From: Reyranella sp.
GTDB lineage: Bacteria; Pseudomonadota; Alphaproteobacteria; Reyranellales; Reyranellaceae
Length of the DNA: 64,000 nt
Direction of reading: 5' to 3'
Assembly (NCBI RefSeq): GCF_030651995.1
Contig: NZ_JAUSBN010000041.1
Location: 62,001-126,000 of the forward strand
Within the stretch, counting starts at the first letter, position 1. Each line of letters starts with the position of its first letter. Below, one piece after another: positions 43,685 to 54,424 of this stretch. The notes beneath the pieces were generated by a model that was given only the letters and a program-made list of their open reading frames with translations, did no database searches and had not been told where the DNA came from. The position numbers and the translations under genes were made by a program.

Positions 43685-44344
43685 ATGAATTGGACCGACG
43701 ACGCTGCCCCCGCAGCGGCGGCCCCCAAGCCCATTCGCATGGATGGTCGTCGTTTGCGCAGCGAACGGACAAAGCAGCTCATCATCGAGGCCTACCTGGA
43801 TCTGATCCGGGAGAACCCGTCGGTGCCGATGCCGACCGCGGCGGAGATCGCGGCGCGGGCCGGCTACTCCGTCCGGTCCATTTTCGAGCGCTTTCCGGAC
43901 CTCCACACGCTGCGAGTCGCGGCGGCCGATTATAGCCTGGCTCATGCGGCGGCGTTGGCGCCGGCGCGCGACGTCGATGGTGATCGCGCCACACGCATCA
44001 GGTCGCAGGTGGAGACAAGGGCAGGGACGTGCGAGCGTGGGGTCGCGCTGTGGCGTGCGCTGCTGTTCAATGTCGACGAGAACGACGCCCTCAAGGCACG
44101 CATCAAGATCGCGCGCGACCGAACGATCCAGCGGATGGAGCTCATGTATCGACCAGAACTGTCGATGCTCTCCCTGATCGAACGCCGCAATCTCCTGATC
44201 GCTCTGGAAGCCGTGACCGATATCGAGAGCTGGGCGCGGATGCGCGACATGCACGGCCTTTCGTTCGCCGAAAGCTGTGGCGTCTGGATCCGGGCCATTG
44301 ACCGAATCCTGCCACCGACCCCGCAAGAACTCGCACCATCATGA
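43685..44344 (+). CDS. TetR-like regulator, first of three tandem paralogues
   Basis: A 219-aa regulator. After a short alanine/proline lead, DGRRLRSERTKQLIIEAYLD begins the DNA-binding domain, and AAEIAARAGYSVRSIFERFP forms its helix-turn-helix. The C-terminal region has RMELMYRPELSMLSLIERRN and ends DRILPPTPQE. The start is uncertain: the frame opens 51 codons further up; I chose the ATG before NWTDD because it gives the same layout as the next paralogue. Its stop overlaps that gene's ATG (ATGA). Confidence 0.8.
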   Translation: MNWTDDAAPAAAAPKPIRMDGRRLRSERTKQLIIEAYLDLIRENPSVPMPTAAEIAARAGYSVRSIFERFPDLHTLRVAAADYSLAHAAALAPARDVDGDRATRIRSQVETRAGTCERGVALWRALLFNVDENDALKARIKIARDRTIQRMELMYRPELSMLSLIERRNLLIALEAVTDIESWARMRDMHGLSFAESCGVWIRAIDRILPPTPQELAPS

Positions 44345-44958
44345 ATTCTGGACCAAACAAGATCGACGGCCGCCGACTTCGCAGCGAGCGGACCAAGCAG
44401 TTGATCATCGAAGCCTACCTTGCGCTGGCCCAGCAGATGTCTCCGCGTGTACCGACGGCCGCCGAAATCGCCGAGACGGCGGGCTATTCGGTGCGCTCGG
44501 TGTTCGAGCGATTTCCCGATATCCGCGCACTTCAGGTGGCGGCCGTCGACTATTCGCTCGCGCAGATGGCGGCGCTGGCGCCGCCATGGGGAGCCGATGG
44601 CGACCGCAAGACCAGGATCGACTCACATGTCCGGACTCGCGGTCAGACCTGCGAGAGCTGGCTGCCGCTGTGGCGTTCGCTGATCGTGAACCAGGGCGAC
44701 TCGCCGGAACTGAAGTCGCGCATCCGTCTGGCGCGTGACCACGTCACAGCTCGCATGGAGCTGATGTTCGCACCGGAGTTCGCCTTGATGCCTCATGGGG
44801 AGCGACGCCGGATCCTGATTGCACTCGAAGCGCTGACGGATGTCGAAAGCTGGGCCAGGATGCGCGAACTGTTCGGCCTGTCCATCGACGAGGCTTGCCT
44901 CGTCTGGACGCAGGCGATCGATCGCCTGCTACCTGGGAATTCCGGCGGCACGGAATGA
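44341..44958 (+). CDS. TetR-like regulator, second tandem paralogue
   Basis: A 205-aa protein closely related to the preceding one: IDGRRLRSERTKQLIIEAYL, AAEIAETAGYSVRSVFERFP, then LPLWRSLIVNQGDSPELKSR and ALTDVESWARMRELFGLS. The gene starts inside the stop of the first copy, so the pair is translated together. Target and ligand unknown. The array may regulate the upstream aminotransferase, as both lie on one strand. Confidence 0.85.
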   Translation: MNSGPNKIDGRRLRSERTKQLIIEAYLALAQQMSPRVPTAAEIAETAGYSVRSVFERFPDIRALQVAAVDYSLAQMAALAPPWGADGDRKTRIDSHVRTRGQTCESWLPLWRSLIVNQGDSPELKSRIRLARDHVTARMELMFAPEFALMPHGERRRILIALEALTDVESWARMRELFGLSIDEACLVWTQAIDRLLPGNSGGTE

Positions 44959-44969
44959 CGGAGCGGGGC

Positions 44970-45354
44970 ATGCAGCCATGCGAAGTTTCGGTCCAGGCTC
45001 AACCCGTCGACGGCCGAAGGCGGCGCAGCGCGAGGACACGGCAGGGTCTGCGAGGAATGGCTGCCACTTTGGCGGGCGCTCAACGCCAACCAAGGGGATT
45101 CGCCGGATCTCAAGGCGCGGATACGGCTGATTCGCGAGTTGGTCATCCGGCGAATTGAGGAACTGTACGCGTCGGAACTCACGGCACTCGACAAGCGCGA
45201 GCGGCACCAGACGATTCTGGCCATTGACACGCTGGTCGATTTCGAAAGCTGGGCGCGCATGCGCGAGCAGTTCGGATGGTCGTTCGAGGATGCCTGCGAT
45301 GCCTGGAAGCGGGCCATCGATCGACTTCTGCCGCCGACCCCGCCTGTTTCTTGA
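44970..45354 (+). pseudogene. third TetR-like paralogue, helix-turn-helix deleted and frameshifted
   Basis: The start reads VDGRRRRSARTRQG, the beginning of the DNA-binding domain, but the sequence then jumps, in another frame, to RVCEEWLPLWRALNANQGD and continues cleanly to DFESWARMREQFGWSFEDAC and RLLPPTPPVS. Compared with the second copy, about 80 codons including the helix-turn-helix are missing. The intact C-terminal part may still be made from an internal start (frame open from 45139), but it could not bind DNA. Confidence 0.75.
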
Positions 45355-45410
45355 CGCTCCCGCCGCCGGGGCGTAGGAAGGCGCCGCTTCGTCGGGAGCG
45401 ATCCGCGATG

Positions 45411-45487
45411 GCGGCCGTAGCTCAGTTGGTTAGAGCGCCAGATTGTGATTCTGGATGTCGCCGGTTCAAATCCGGTCGGCCGCCCCA
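45411..45487 (+). tRNA. tRNA-His (GTG)
   Basis: Full cloverleaf: acceptor GCGGCCG pairs with CGGCCGC, the anticodon loop carries GTG, T-loop TTCAAAT, discriminator C and encoded CCA. The G at 45410 supplies the extra G-1 typical of tRNA-His. The nnr start codon is 33 bases downstream. Confidence 0.97.
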
Positions 45488-45520
45488 ATCGCCCTCACGA
45501 GAAGCCCCCCAGGTCTGAAA

Positions 45521-47014
45521 ATGCGCGATCTCCTTCCCCGAGGCGAACTGGCTCTCCTGAACTGTGCCGAGATGGCGCGGGCCGATGCCTTTGCGATTGC
45601 CGGCGGAGTGCCCGGCCGGGTCCTCATGGAGGCCGCGGGCCGCGCCGTGGCCGCGGCTGCGATGCAGCGTTACACCAGGCGGCCGGTGGTGGTGCTCTGC
45701 GGGCCGGGAAACAATGGCGGCGACGGCTTCGTCGCGGCGCGACGGCTGCAGGAGGCGGGATGGCCCGTCCGTCTCGTTCTGTTCGGGGCAGTCGGCAATC
45801 TCAAGGGCGATGCGGCCTGGGCGGCCGGGACCTGGGCGGGATCGGTCGAGCTATGGTCCGCCACGATGCTCGACGATGCGCCTCTCGTGATCGATGCCAT
45901 ATTCGGGGCGGGCCTCAGTCGGCCGATCGATGGCGAGATCGGTGCCGCCATCGAGTTGGTGAATGCCCGGAAGCTGCCCGTCGTCGCCGTCGATGTGCCG
46001 AGCGGCCTGCACGGCGATACCGGGGAAATCCTGGGCCATGCGCTCGAAGCGGCGACGACCGTGTCTTTCTTTCGGGCGAAGCCCGGCCACTATTCGGTCG
46101 AGGGCTTGCGGCGCTGCGGCCACCTGCACATCGCCGACATCGGCATCCCAGCCGATGCCCTGACGGAGATTGGTCCCCGGGTCTGGCTGAACGGCCCGGC
46201 TCTGTGGGCGCATCTGCTGCGGCGTGACGACCTCGCCGATCACAAATATGCGCGCGGTCACCTCACGATCCTGGCCGGCCCTCATGCCACGGGCGCAGCG
46301 CGCCTCGCCGCGCTGGCCGGACGCCGGGTGGGCGCCGGACTGGTCACGATCGCGGCCTTTCGTTCGACGTTGCCTGCGTTCCAGGCGGCGGAGCCCGGCA
46401 ATCTCATCGTCGAAGCCGACGACGGCGCGATGTTCGCCCATCTGCTGAGCGACGAGCGGCGCAATGCCATTCTCATCGGGCCGGGATCGGGCACGGGCGA
46501 GCGGACGAGAGAGGCGGTCCTCGCGGCCCTCGATGCCAGACGCAGCGTGGTTCTCGACGCCGACGCGCTCACCGTGTTCGCGGCGGACCCGAAGCTGCTC
46601 TTTCGCAGAGTTCGGGGCCCGACATTGCTCACTCCCCATGAAGGCGAGTTCCGCCGGCTCTTTCCGGACCTCGGTGGCCGGGCCGGCAAGCTGGACCGGG
46701 TGAGGGAAGCGGCGGCGCGCAGCGGGGCGACCGTGCTGTTGAAGGGACCCGACACGGTGATCGCCGATCCGGATGGCCGCGCCGTCATCAACGTGCACGC
46801 CACGCCCGCACTGGCCACGGCGGGGTCGGGCGACGTGCTCGCAGGACTGATCGGCGGACTGCTGGCGCAGGGTCTCACGCCGTTCGGCGCGGCCTCGGCG
46901 GCGGCCTGGCTGCATGGAGACTGTGCGCGGCTGTTCGGCGGTCCCGGCCTGATCGCCGAGGATTTGCCCGCGCTTCTTCCTCGCGCACTTCAGTCGGTGT
47001 CGTCCTTCAATTGA
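45521..47014 (+). CDS. nnr: bifunctional NAD(P)H-hydrate epimerase/dehydratase
   Basis: A 497-aa repair enzyme. The N-terminal YjeF_N domain (to about 215: GPGNNGGDGFVAARRL, VVAVDVPSGLHGDTGE) interconverts the R and S forms of hydrated NAD(P)H; the C-terminal ribokinase-like domain (LIGPGSGTGERT, TPHEGEFRRLFPD, ATAGSGDVLAGLIGGLLAQG) removes water at the cost of ADP or ATP. Start at the ATG giving MRDLLPRGE; the frame runs back into the tRNA and is not used there. Confidence 0.93.
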   Translation: MRDLLPRGELALLNCAEMARADAFAIAGGVPGRVLMEAAGRAVAAAAMQRYTRRPVVVLCGPGNNGGDGFVAARRLQEAGWPVRLVLFGAVGNLKGDAAWAAGTWAGSVELWSATMLDDAPLVIDAIFGAGLSRPIDGEIGAAIELVNARKLPVVAVDVPSGLHGDTGEILGHALEAATTVSFFRAKPGHYSVEGLRRCGHLHIADIGIPADALTEIGPRVWLNGPALWAHLLRRDDLADHKYARGHLTILAGPHATGAARLAALAGRRVGAGLVTIAAFRSTLPAFQAAEPGNLIVEADDGAMFAHLLSDERRNAILIGPGSGTGERTREAVLAALDARRSVVLDADALTVFAADPKLLFRRVRGPTLLTPHEGEFRRLFPDLGGRAGKLDRVREAAARSGATVLLKGPDTVIADPDGRAVINVHATPALATAGSGDVLAGLIGGLLAQGLTPFGAASAAAWLHGDCARLFGGPGLIAEDLPALLPRALQSVSSFN

Positions 47015-47102
47015 CCGGTCGGCGGGGTCGGGCTAAGAGGCGCGCGATTCGGCCTTCGCGGCACGCCCCGATGGCTCAGAATGTGGTTTGGGCTGGCTTC
47101 GG

Positions 47103-47187
47103 GCGGGCGTGGTGGAATTGGTAGACACGCGAGATTTAGGTTCTCGTGCCGCAAGGCGTGGGGGTTCAAGTCCCTCCGCCCGCACCA
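47103..47187 (+). tRNA. tRNA-Leu (TAG)
   Basis: Acceptor GCGGGCG pairs with CGCCCGC; the anticodon loop TTTAGGT gives TAG; a class II variable arm (TGCCGCAAGGCGT) and an encoded CCA are present. The trigger factor ATG lies only 18 bases after the CCA. Confidence 0.97.
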
Positions 47188-47205
47188 GGAAATGGAAGTG
47201 AGACA

Positions 47206-48552
47206 ATGCAAGTTACGGAACTCTCGGCTGAAGGCCTGAAGCACCAGTTCAAGATCGTCGTACCGTCGAGCGAGCTCACGTCGAAAATCGACGAGCGCCT
47301 CGCCGAAATGGCGAAGACTGCGGCCCTGCCGGGCTTCCGTCCGGGCAAGGTGCCGGTCAGCCTCCTGAAGAAGCAGTATGGCCAGGCGCTGTTCGGTGAG
47401 GCGGTCGAAGCGGCCGTCAACACCAGCACGGCGAAGGCGATCGAGGATCGCGGCCTGAAGCCCGCCCTGCAACCGCGCGTCGACCTCAAGCAGCTCGAGG
47501 AGGGCAAGGACGTCGAATTCGAGGTCGTCGTCGAGGTGCTGCCCGAAATCGGCCAGCTCGATTTCTCGGGCGTCGAGCTCGAGCGGCTCAAGGCCGAGGT
47601 TCCGGAGAAGGACATCGATGAGGCGCTCGAGCGCATCGCCAAGGCGAACCGCGAGCAGAAGCCCGTCGATCCGCCGCGTGCCGCGCAGAAGGGCGATGCC
47701 ATCAAGCTCGACTTCGTGGGATCGGTGGACGGTGTCGAGTTCCCCGGCGGTGCAGCCCAGGACTACGTGCTGGAGATCGGCTCGGGCTCGTTCATCCCGG
47801 GCTTCGAGGATCAGCTGATCGGCGCCGAGCTCGGCAAGCCCGTCGACGTGAAGGTCACCTTCCCGGCCGAATACGGTGCGCCCGAACTCGCCGGCAAGGA
47901 CGCCGTGTTCAAGTGCACGGTCAAGGAAGTGCTCGAGTACGTCGACACGCCGGCGGACGATGAGCTGGCCAAGAAGAACAACTTCGAGAACCTCGAGGCG
48001 ATGCGCAAGGCGATCGGCGAGCGGATCGGGCAGGACTACACGCAGATCTCCCGCACGATGATCAAGCGTCAGTTGCTCGACAAGCTCGCGGACAGCCACA
48101 AGTTTGCCGTGCCGGAAGGCCTCGTCGAGGGCGAATTCAACGCGATCTGGCAGCGCATCGAAGAAGCCAAGAAGAACGGCCAGAAGGTCGAGGAAGACGA
48201 AGAGAAGATGCGCAAGGAGTATCGCGACATCGCCGAGCGCCGGGTTCGCCTGGGCCTGCTGCTGGCCGATGTCGGACGCTCCAACAGCATCGACGTCACG
48301 CCGGAGGAACTCAACCAGGCCGCGATGCGCGAAGCCATGCGCTACCAGGGCCAGGAGCGCCAGGTTCTGGAGTACTTCAGCAAGAATCCGGAAGTGAAGG
48401 ACCAGCTTCGCGCGCCGATCTTCGAGGAGAAGACGGTCGACTTCATCCTCGAGCTCGCCAAGGTTTCCGAGAAGTCGGTTACACCGGAGGAACTGCTCAA
48501 GGCCGCCCGCGAGGCGGAAGAGGAAGAGGCCGGCGAGAAGGCCGCAGACTGA
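47206..48552 (+). CDS. tig: trigger factor
   Basis: A 448-aa ribosome-bound chaperone and peptidyl-prolyl isomerase. The ribosome-binding signature is visible as LPGFRPGKVPVSLLKKQYG (about 41-60), followed by the FKBP-type domain (AQKGDAIKLDFVGSVDG, GSFIPGFEDQLIGAELG) and the C-terminal helical arms. It receives nascent chains at the tunnel exit. GGAAG before the ATG is the only ribosome-binding site between tRNA and start. It precedes clpP and clpX, the usual order. Confidence 0.97.
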   Translation: MQVTELSAEGLKHQFKIVVPSSELTSKIDERLAEMAKTAALPGFRPGKVPVSLLKKQYGQALFGEAVEAAVNTSTAKAIEDRGLKPALQPRVDLKQLEEGKDVEFEVVVEVLPEIGQLDFSGVELERLKAEVPEKDIDEALERIAKANREQKPVDPPRAAQKGDAIKLDFVGSVDGVEFPGGAAQDYVLEIGSGSFIPGFEDQLIGAELGKPVDVKVTFPAEYGAPELAGKDAVFKCTVKEVLEYVDTPADDELAKKNNFENLEAMRKAIGERIGQDYTQISRTMIKRQLLDKLADSHKFAVPEGLVEGEFNAIWQRIEEAKKNGQKVEEDEEKMRKEYRDIAERRVRLGLLLADVGRSNSIDVTPEELNQAAMREAMRYQGQERQVLEYFSKNPEVKDQLRAPIFEEKTVDFILELAKVSEKSVTPEELLKAAREAEEEEAGEKAAD

Positions 48553-48567
48553 TCTTGGGCCGGTGGC

Positions 48568-48598
48568 CTTGAACGGGATCACCGGCGCTGCCACTTTT
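48568..48598 (+). promoter_or_regulatory. possible heat-shock (RpoH) promoter of clpP
   Basis: CTTGAA is followed after 17 bases by CCACTTTT, a partial match to the sigma-32 -35 and -10 boxes. It lies 30 bases upstream of clpP. A similar GCTTGAAC box occurs before lon. The spacing is at the upper limit, so support is moderate. Confidence 0.4.
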
Positions 48599-48627
48599 CA
48601 TCGATCAGTCACTCAAGGGGGCCCGCG

Positions 48628-49278
48628 ATGATTCGCGACCGCGATCCGCTGGAAGTCTACAACAACTACTACGTGCCGATGGTGGTCGAGCAATCGGCGC
48701 GCGGCGAGCGCGGCTACGATATCTGGTCGAGGCTGCTGAAGGAGCGGATCATCTTTCTGAACGGTCCGGTCGAGGACCATGTGGCGGGCGTAATCTGTGC
48801 CCAGCTGCTCTACCTCGAAGCCGAGAACCCGACGAAGGACATCTCCTTCTACATCAACTCGCCGGGTGGCGTGGTGACGTCGGGCATGGCGATCTACGAC
48901 ACCATGCGCTACATCCGCCCGCACATCTCGACCCTGGTCTACGGTCAGGCGGCGTCGATGGGCTCTCTCCTGCTGACGGCGGGCGAGAAGGGCAAGCGTT
49001 TTGCCCTGCCGAATGCCCGGATCATGATCCATCAACCCTCGGGCGGCGCCCAGGGCCAGGCCACGGACATCGAAATCCACGCCCGCGAGATCCTTGCGAC
49101 CCGGGCCAGGCTCAACCAGATGTACGTGGAGCATACCGGCAAGCCGATCGAAGTGATCGAACTGGCCATGGAGCGTGACAAGTTCTTCGCTCCCCTGGAA
49201 GCCAAGGAATTCGGCCTCATCGACGATGTACTCGAAAAGAGGCCGACCCCGACCACCATCCAGGCTGCTGCCTCCTGA
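48628..49278 (+). CDS. clpP: ATP-dependent Clp protease, proteolytic subunit
   Basis: A 216-aa serine protease forming the double-ring ClpP chamber. The catalytic triad is Ser110 (GQAASMGS), His135 (MIHQPSGG) and Asp184 (ERDKFF). The N-terminal [19 protein letters not shown] matches the family. It degrades substrates fed by ClpX, encoded next, or by ClpA. GGGGG before the ATG helps translation. Confidence 0.97.
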   Translation: MIRDRDPLEVYNNYYVPMVVEQSARGERGYDIWSRLLKERIIFLNGPVEDHVAGVICAQLLYLEAENPTKDISFYINSPGGVVTSGMAIYDTMRYIRPHISTLVYGQAASMGSLLLTAGEKGKRFALPNARIMIHQPSGGAQGQATDIEIHAREILATRARLNQMYVEHTGKPIEVIELAMERDKFFAPLEAKEFGLIDDVLEKRPTPTTIQAAAS

Positions 49279-49310
49279 GCAGCAGTCGCGACCAATTGTT
49301 TCCCGTTCGC

Positions 49311-49344
49311 ACGGCGACACACCATATTTTGATGTTGTCGCCGT
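49311..49344 (+). terminator. hairpin between clpP and clpX
   Basis: A 9-bp stem (ACGGCGACA/TGTCGCCGT) encloses a 16-base A/T-rich loop. No T run follows, so it may mark partial termination or RNA processing between the two genes. Confidence 0.4.
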
Positions 49345-49422
49345 CCGGGCGGCACGTTTAACATAGGCTTGTGAGCGGGCCCTCAGGTCGCGGGGCCCCC
49401 CAAGCGGAGGTGCGTTACCGAC

Positions 49423-50694
<1,272 letters not shown>

Positions 50695-50742
50695 GTTTTG
50701 CTGCGTCGGCGGCAACCGTCGCCGGCGGTCTCCCCGACGGGG

Positions 50743-50771
50743 CTTGAACAACCCTCTGTTCAGGCCAATCT
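50743..50771 (+). promoter_or_regulatory. possible heat-shock (RpoH) promoter of lon
   Basis: CTTGAA, a 15-base spacer and GCCAATCT approach the sigma-32 consensus (CTTGAA, CCCCATNT), about 100 bases upstream of lon. lon is a classical heat-shock gene, which supports the reading. Confidence 0.45.
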
Positions 50772-50868
50772 CTGATAACGAGTGCGCGCGTTCGCGTGCC
50801 GTGGATTGCCCACTGGGGATCCGCGGCCGAGGCACGGGTAGCTCTAACAGCGTACGTTGCGAGGCATC

Positions 50869-53268
50869 ATGAACGCCCCCATTCAAGGAACCGTCTATCC
50901 CGTCCTGCCGTTGCGCGACATTGTCGTGTTTCCAGGCATGATCGTCCCGCTCTTCGTCGGTCGCGAAAAGAGCGTCAAGGCCCTGGAAGAGGTCATGAAG
51001 GACGACAAGCAAATCCTGCTGATCGCGCAGAAAAATGCCAGCCAGGACGATCCCGGCCCCGACGACATCTATACGATCGGCACGCTCGGCACCGTTCTGC
51101 AGCTCCTCAAGCTGCCCGACGACACCGTCAAGGTGCTGGTCGAGGGCGGCCGTCGTGTGAAGATTGTCGGCTACAACGACCGCACCGACTTCTTCGAAGC
51201 GCGTGCAGTCGACATGGAAGAGTCCGCCGGCGAGAGCGCCGAGGTGCAGGCGGCCGCACGCACCGTGGTCTCGGAGTTCGAGAACTACGTGAAGCTGAAC
51301 AAGAAGGTGCCGCCGGAAGTCGTCGTCTCGATCAACAAGATCGAGGAGCCGGCCAAGCTTGCCGACACCATCTCCGCCCACCTGGCGCTCAAGGTTGCCG
51401 AGAAGCAGCAGTTGCTCGAGCTCGACTCCGTCTCGAAGCGGCTGGAGCGCATCCTCGGGCTGATGGAAGGCGAGATCGGCGTCCTGCAGGTCGAGAAGAA
51501 GATCCGCAATCGCGTGAAGCGTCAGATGGAGAAGACGCAGCGCGAGTACTATCTCAACGAGCAGATGAAGGCGATCCAGAAGGAGCTTGGCGAGACCGAG
51601 GACGGTCGCGACGAGGTTTCCGAGCTGGAGAAGCGCATCAAGAAGACCCGCCTCAGCAAGGAGGGGAGGGAGAAGGCCAATGCCGAGCTGAAGAAGCTCC
51701 GGACGATGAGCCCGATGTCGGCCGAGGCGACGGTGGTGCGCAACTACCTCGACTGGCTGCTGTCGATTCCGTGGCGTAAGCCGACCAAGATCATCAAGGA
51801 CCTGAAGTACGCCGAGGAAATTCTCAACGCCGACCATCACGGCCTGGAGAAGGTGAAGGAGCGTATCCTCGAGTATCTCGCGGTCCAGCAGCGCGTCGAC
51901 AAGATGAAGGGCCCGATCCTGTGCCTCGTCGGCCCGCCCGGCGTCGGCAAGACCTCGCTCGGCAAGTCGATCGCCAAGGCCACCGGACGGAACTTCGTTC
52001 GCATGTCGCTGGGCGGCGTGCGCGACGAGGCCGAGATTCGCGGCCATCGGCGGACCTATATCGGCTCGCTGCCGGGCAAGGTCATCCAGAGCATGAAGAA
52101 GGCGAAGTCCTCGAACCCGCTCTTCCTGCTCGACGAGATCGACAAGCTGGGCGCGGATTTCCGCGGTGACCCGTCGTCGGCGCTGCTCGAGGTTCTGGAT
52201 CCGGAGCAGAACACGACGTTCAACGACCACTATCTCGAAATCGACTACGACCTGTCGAACGTGATGTTCATCACCACGGCCAACTCGCTGCGCATGGCGC
52301 AGCCGCTGCTGGACCGCATGGAGATCATCCGCTTGGCCGGTTACACCGAGGACGAGAAGGTCGCGATCACCCGCAAGCACCTGATCCCGAAGCAGATCGA
52401 GGCAAACGGGCTCAAGGAGAGCGAGATCGAGATCCACGACGACGCCGTGCGTGACCTCGTGCGTTACTACACGCGCGAGGCGGGCGTCCGTAACCTGGAG
52501 CGCGAGATCGCCAACCTGGCCCGCAAGGCCACCAAGGAAATTCTCATGAAGGGGGCGACCAAGGTAAAGATCGGCCGCAAGAACCTCGAAAAGTATGCCG
52601 GCGTCCGGCGCTTCCGCTTCGGCGAGGCGGAGCTCGAGGACATGGTCGGCATCACGACGGGCCTGGCCTGGACCGAAGTCGGCGGCGAACTGCTTCAGAT
52701 CGAGGCCGTGCTGGTTCCGGGACGTGGCCGCATGACCGTCACCGGCAAGCTCGGAGACGTGATGCAGGAGTCGGTGCAGGCGGCCAATGCCTATGTCCGC
52801 TCGCGCGCCCATGTGTTCGGCATCAAGTCGAATATCTTCGAGAAGCGGGACATCCACATCCACGTGCCCGAGGGCGCGACGCCGAAGGACGGCCCGTCCG
52901 CCGGCGTGGCGATGATCACCTCGATCGTGTCGGCGCTGACGGGCATTGCGGTGCGCAAGGAAGTGGCCATGACCGGCGAGATCAGCCTGCGCGGGCGGGT
53001 CATGCCGATCGGCGGTCTCAAGGAGAAGCTGCTGGCGGCGTTGCGCGGCGGTCTCAAGACCGTGCTCATTCCCAAGGAGAACGAGCGCGATCTTCCGGAG
53101 ATTCCCGACAATGTGAAGAAGGGCCTGGAGATCGTGCCGGTCTCGACCGTGGACGAAGTCCTGGCCCGCGCCCTGGTGAAGCCGCTGGTGGCGATCGAGT
53201 GGGTCAACGACCTCGACGCCGTGGCCGCCAAGCCGGCCGAGCCGACAGAGGCTGCCAGGGCCCACTGA
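50869..53268 (+). CDS. lon: ATP-dependent protease La (Lon)
   Basis: A 799-aa protease: N-terminal substrate domain ([20 protein letters not shown]), AAA+ module ([25 protein letters not shown]) and C-terminal peptidase with the catalytic dyad Ser677 ([10 protein letters not shown]) and Lys720. It removes damaged and short-lived regulatory proteins. The ATG giving MNAPIQG is used (GAGGCATC upstream). A terminator with an 11-bp stem follows. Confidence 0.98.
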   Translation: MNAPIQGTVYPVLPLRDIVVFPGMIVPLFVGREKSVKALEEVMKDDKQILLIAQKNASQDDPGPDDIYTIGTLGTVLQLLKLPDDTVKVLVEGGRRVKIVGYNDRTDFFEARAVDMEESAGESAEVQAAARTVVSEFENYVKLNKKVPPEVVVSINKIEEPAKLADTISAHLALKVAEKQQLLELDSVSKRLERILGLMEGEIGVLQVEKKIRNRVKRQMEKTQREYYLNEQMKAIQKELGETEDGRDEVSELEKRIKKTRLSKEGREKANAELKKLRTMSPMSAEATVVRNYLDWLLSIPWRKPTKIIKDLKYAEEILNADHHGLEKVKERILEYLAVQQRVDKMKGPILCLVGPPGVGKTSLGKSIAKATGRNFVRMSLGGVRDEAEIRGHRRTYIGSLPGKVIQSMKKAKSSNPLFLLDEIDKLGADFRGDPSSALLEVLDPEQNTTFNDHYLEIDYDLSNVMFITTANSLRMAQPLLDRMEIIRLAGYTEDEKVAITRKHLIPKQIEANGLKESEIEIHDDAVRDLVRYYTREAGVRNLEREIANLARKATKEILMKGATKVKIGRKNLEKYAGVRRFRFGEAELEDMVGITTGLAWTEVGGELLQIEAVLVPGRGRMTVTGKLGDVMQESVQAANAYVRSRAHVFGIKSNIFEKRDIHIHVPEGATPKDGPSAGVAMITSIVSALTGIAVRKEVAMTGEISLRGRVMPIGGLKEKLLAALRGGLKTVLIPKENERDLPEIPDNVKKGLEIVPVSTVDEVLARALVKPLVAIEWVNDLDAVAAKPAEPTEAARAH

Positions 53269-53292
53269 GCCCGTCTGGCCGAACGAGAATGC

Positions 53293-53325
53293 GAAGCCCC
53301 GGAGAGATCCGGGGCTTCGTCGTTT
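53293..53325 (+). terminator. intrinsic terminator of lon
   Basis: An 11-bp perfect stem (GAAGCCCCGGA/TCCGGGGCTTC) with a GAGA tetraloop, then GTCGTTT, a short T-rich tail. Confidence 0.8.
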
Positions 53326-53367
53326 GGGGCCAAATCATGCGATCTGTTTCGGCGCGGCCACAAAATA

Positions 53368-53376
53368 TGGTATAAG
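53368..53376 (+). promoter_or_regulatory. extended -10 promoter of the HU gene
   Basis: TGGTATAAG, an extended -10 (TGn-TATAAG), lies about 40 bases before the HU start in an A/T-rich patch (CACAAAATATGG). Confidence 0.5.
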
Positions 53377-53417
53377 TGGCTTAGGATTTGGATTGCCGGA
53401 CCGGGAGAGGCTCGCCT

Positions 53418-53690
53418 GTGAACAAGCACGATCTGATTGCCGCCGTCGCTGCGTCGACGAATCTCTCCAAGGTCGATGCCGCGAATGCCGTCGATTCGAT
53501 CCTCACGGTCATCACCAAGTCGCTCAAGAAGAAGGAAAAGGTCCTTCTGGTCGGATTCGGGACATTCCAGGTGACCAAGCGGAAGGCAGGCGAGGGGCGA
53601 AATCCCCAGACCGGCGAGAAGATCAAGATACCTGCGGCAAATGTGCCGCGTTTCAAGGCCAGCAAGGCCCTGAAGGACGCGATCAACTAG
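53418..53690 (+). CDS. hup: HU-family DNA-binding protein
   Basis: A 90-aa histone-like nucleoid protein. NKHDLIAAVAASTNLSKVDA, VGFGTFQVTKRKAGEGRNPQ and IPAANVPRFKASKALKDAIN cover the whole HU fold, including the DNA-bending arm. It starts with GTG after GGGAGAGG at seven bases. Placement after lon is common in proteobacteria. Confidence 0.96.
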   Translation: MNKHDLIAAVAASTNLSKVDAANAVDSILTVITKSLKKKEKVLLVGFGTFQVTKRKAGEGRNPQTGEKIKIPAANVPRFKASKALKDAIN

Positions 53691-53724
53691 GCTTTTCCCT
53701 CATCGCTGTGCTACCACGCGCGTC

Positions 53725-53799
53725 GGGCGATTAGCTCAGCGGTAGAGCATTCCCTTTACACGGGACTGGTCGGCGGTTCGATCCCGTCATCGCCCACCA
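53725..53799 (+). tRNA. tRNA-Val (TAC)
   Basis: Acceptor GGGCGAT pairs with ATCGCCC; anticodon TAC in the loop between CCC and GGG; T-loop TTCGATC; CCA encoded. The lowest anticodon-stem pair is a mismatch. Confidence 0.95.
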
Positions 53800-53883
53800 A
53801 TTTTGTTTCGCTGGTCATCATGTGTGTGGCGGAACGTATTGAAATATCGGGCATTTGTGCACCTCTTCGCTGGTGCAGTATGC

Positions 53884-53912
53884 TTGACACACAATAGGCG
53901 CTCCTATATCTC
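53884..53912 (+). promoter_or_regulatory. sigma-70-type promoter before tRNA-Asp and nuo
   Basis: A perfect TTGACA -35 box is followed at 15 to 17 bases by TATATC/TATCTC. It ends about 25 bases before tRNA-Asp. As no terminator or other promoter is seen before nuoA, it may drive both tRNA-Asp and the nuo operon. Confidence 0.6.
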
Positions 53913-53936
53913 TCCGCGCGCCGTTTGGGGCTGAAA

Positions 53937-54013
53937 GCGGGCGTAGTTCAGTTGGTTAGAATGCCGGCCTGTCACGCCGGAGGTCGCGGGTTCGAGTCCC
54001 GTCGCTCGCGCCA
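53937..54013 (+). tRNA. tRNA-Asp (GTC)
   Basis: Acceptor GCGGGCG pairs with CGCTCGC (one G-T pair); anticodon GTC in CTGTCAC; T-loop TTCGAGT; discriminator G and encoded CCA. nuoA begins 45 bases downstream. Confidence 0.97.
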
Positions 54014-54058
54014 GCCCAAACACTGGCAGCCCATAAAAACAGGGCGCAAGGGGTGGCG

Positions 54059-54424
54059 ATGGAAGCTCTTCTGCGGGAATACCTGCCAATCCTGATCTTC
54101 CTTGGACTAGCCTTCGGGTTGGTCTGCGCCATGCTCGGCGGGTCGTATCTGATCGCCCGCCAGAATCCGAACTCGGAAAAGCTGTCGCCGTTCGAATGCG
54201 GCTTCGCACCGTTCGACGATGCGCGCGGCCAGTTCGACGTTCGCTTCTATCTCGTCGCGATCCTTTTCATCATCTTCGATCTCGAGGTCGCGTTCCTGTT
54301 TCCGTGGGCGGTGGCGCTGGGCGATATCGGCCTTTTCGGCTTCTGGTCGATGATGCTGTTCCTCGGCGTGCTGACGGTGGGCTTCATCTACGAATGGCGT
54401 AAGGGAGCCCTGGAATGGGAGTGA
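54059..54424 (+). CDS. nuoA: NADH-quinone oxidoreductase subunit A
   Basis: A 121-aa membrane subunit of respiratory complex I with three helices. [36 protein letters not shown] (the conserved loop near the quinone site) and [16 protein letters not shown] are diagnostic. AAGGGG five bases before the ATG sets the start. It heads the nuo operon and overlaps nuoB by 10 bases. Confidence 0.97.
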   Translation: MEALLREYLPILIFLGLAFGLVCAMLGGSYLIARQNPNSEKLSPFECGFAPFDDARGQFDVRFYLVAILFIIFDLEVAFLFPWAVALGDIGLFGFWSMMLFLGVLTVGFIYEWRKGALEWE

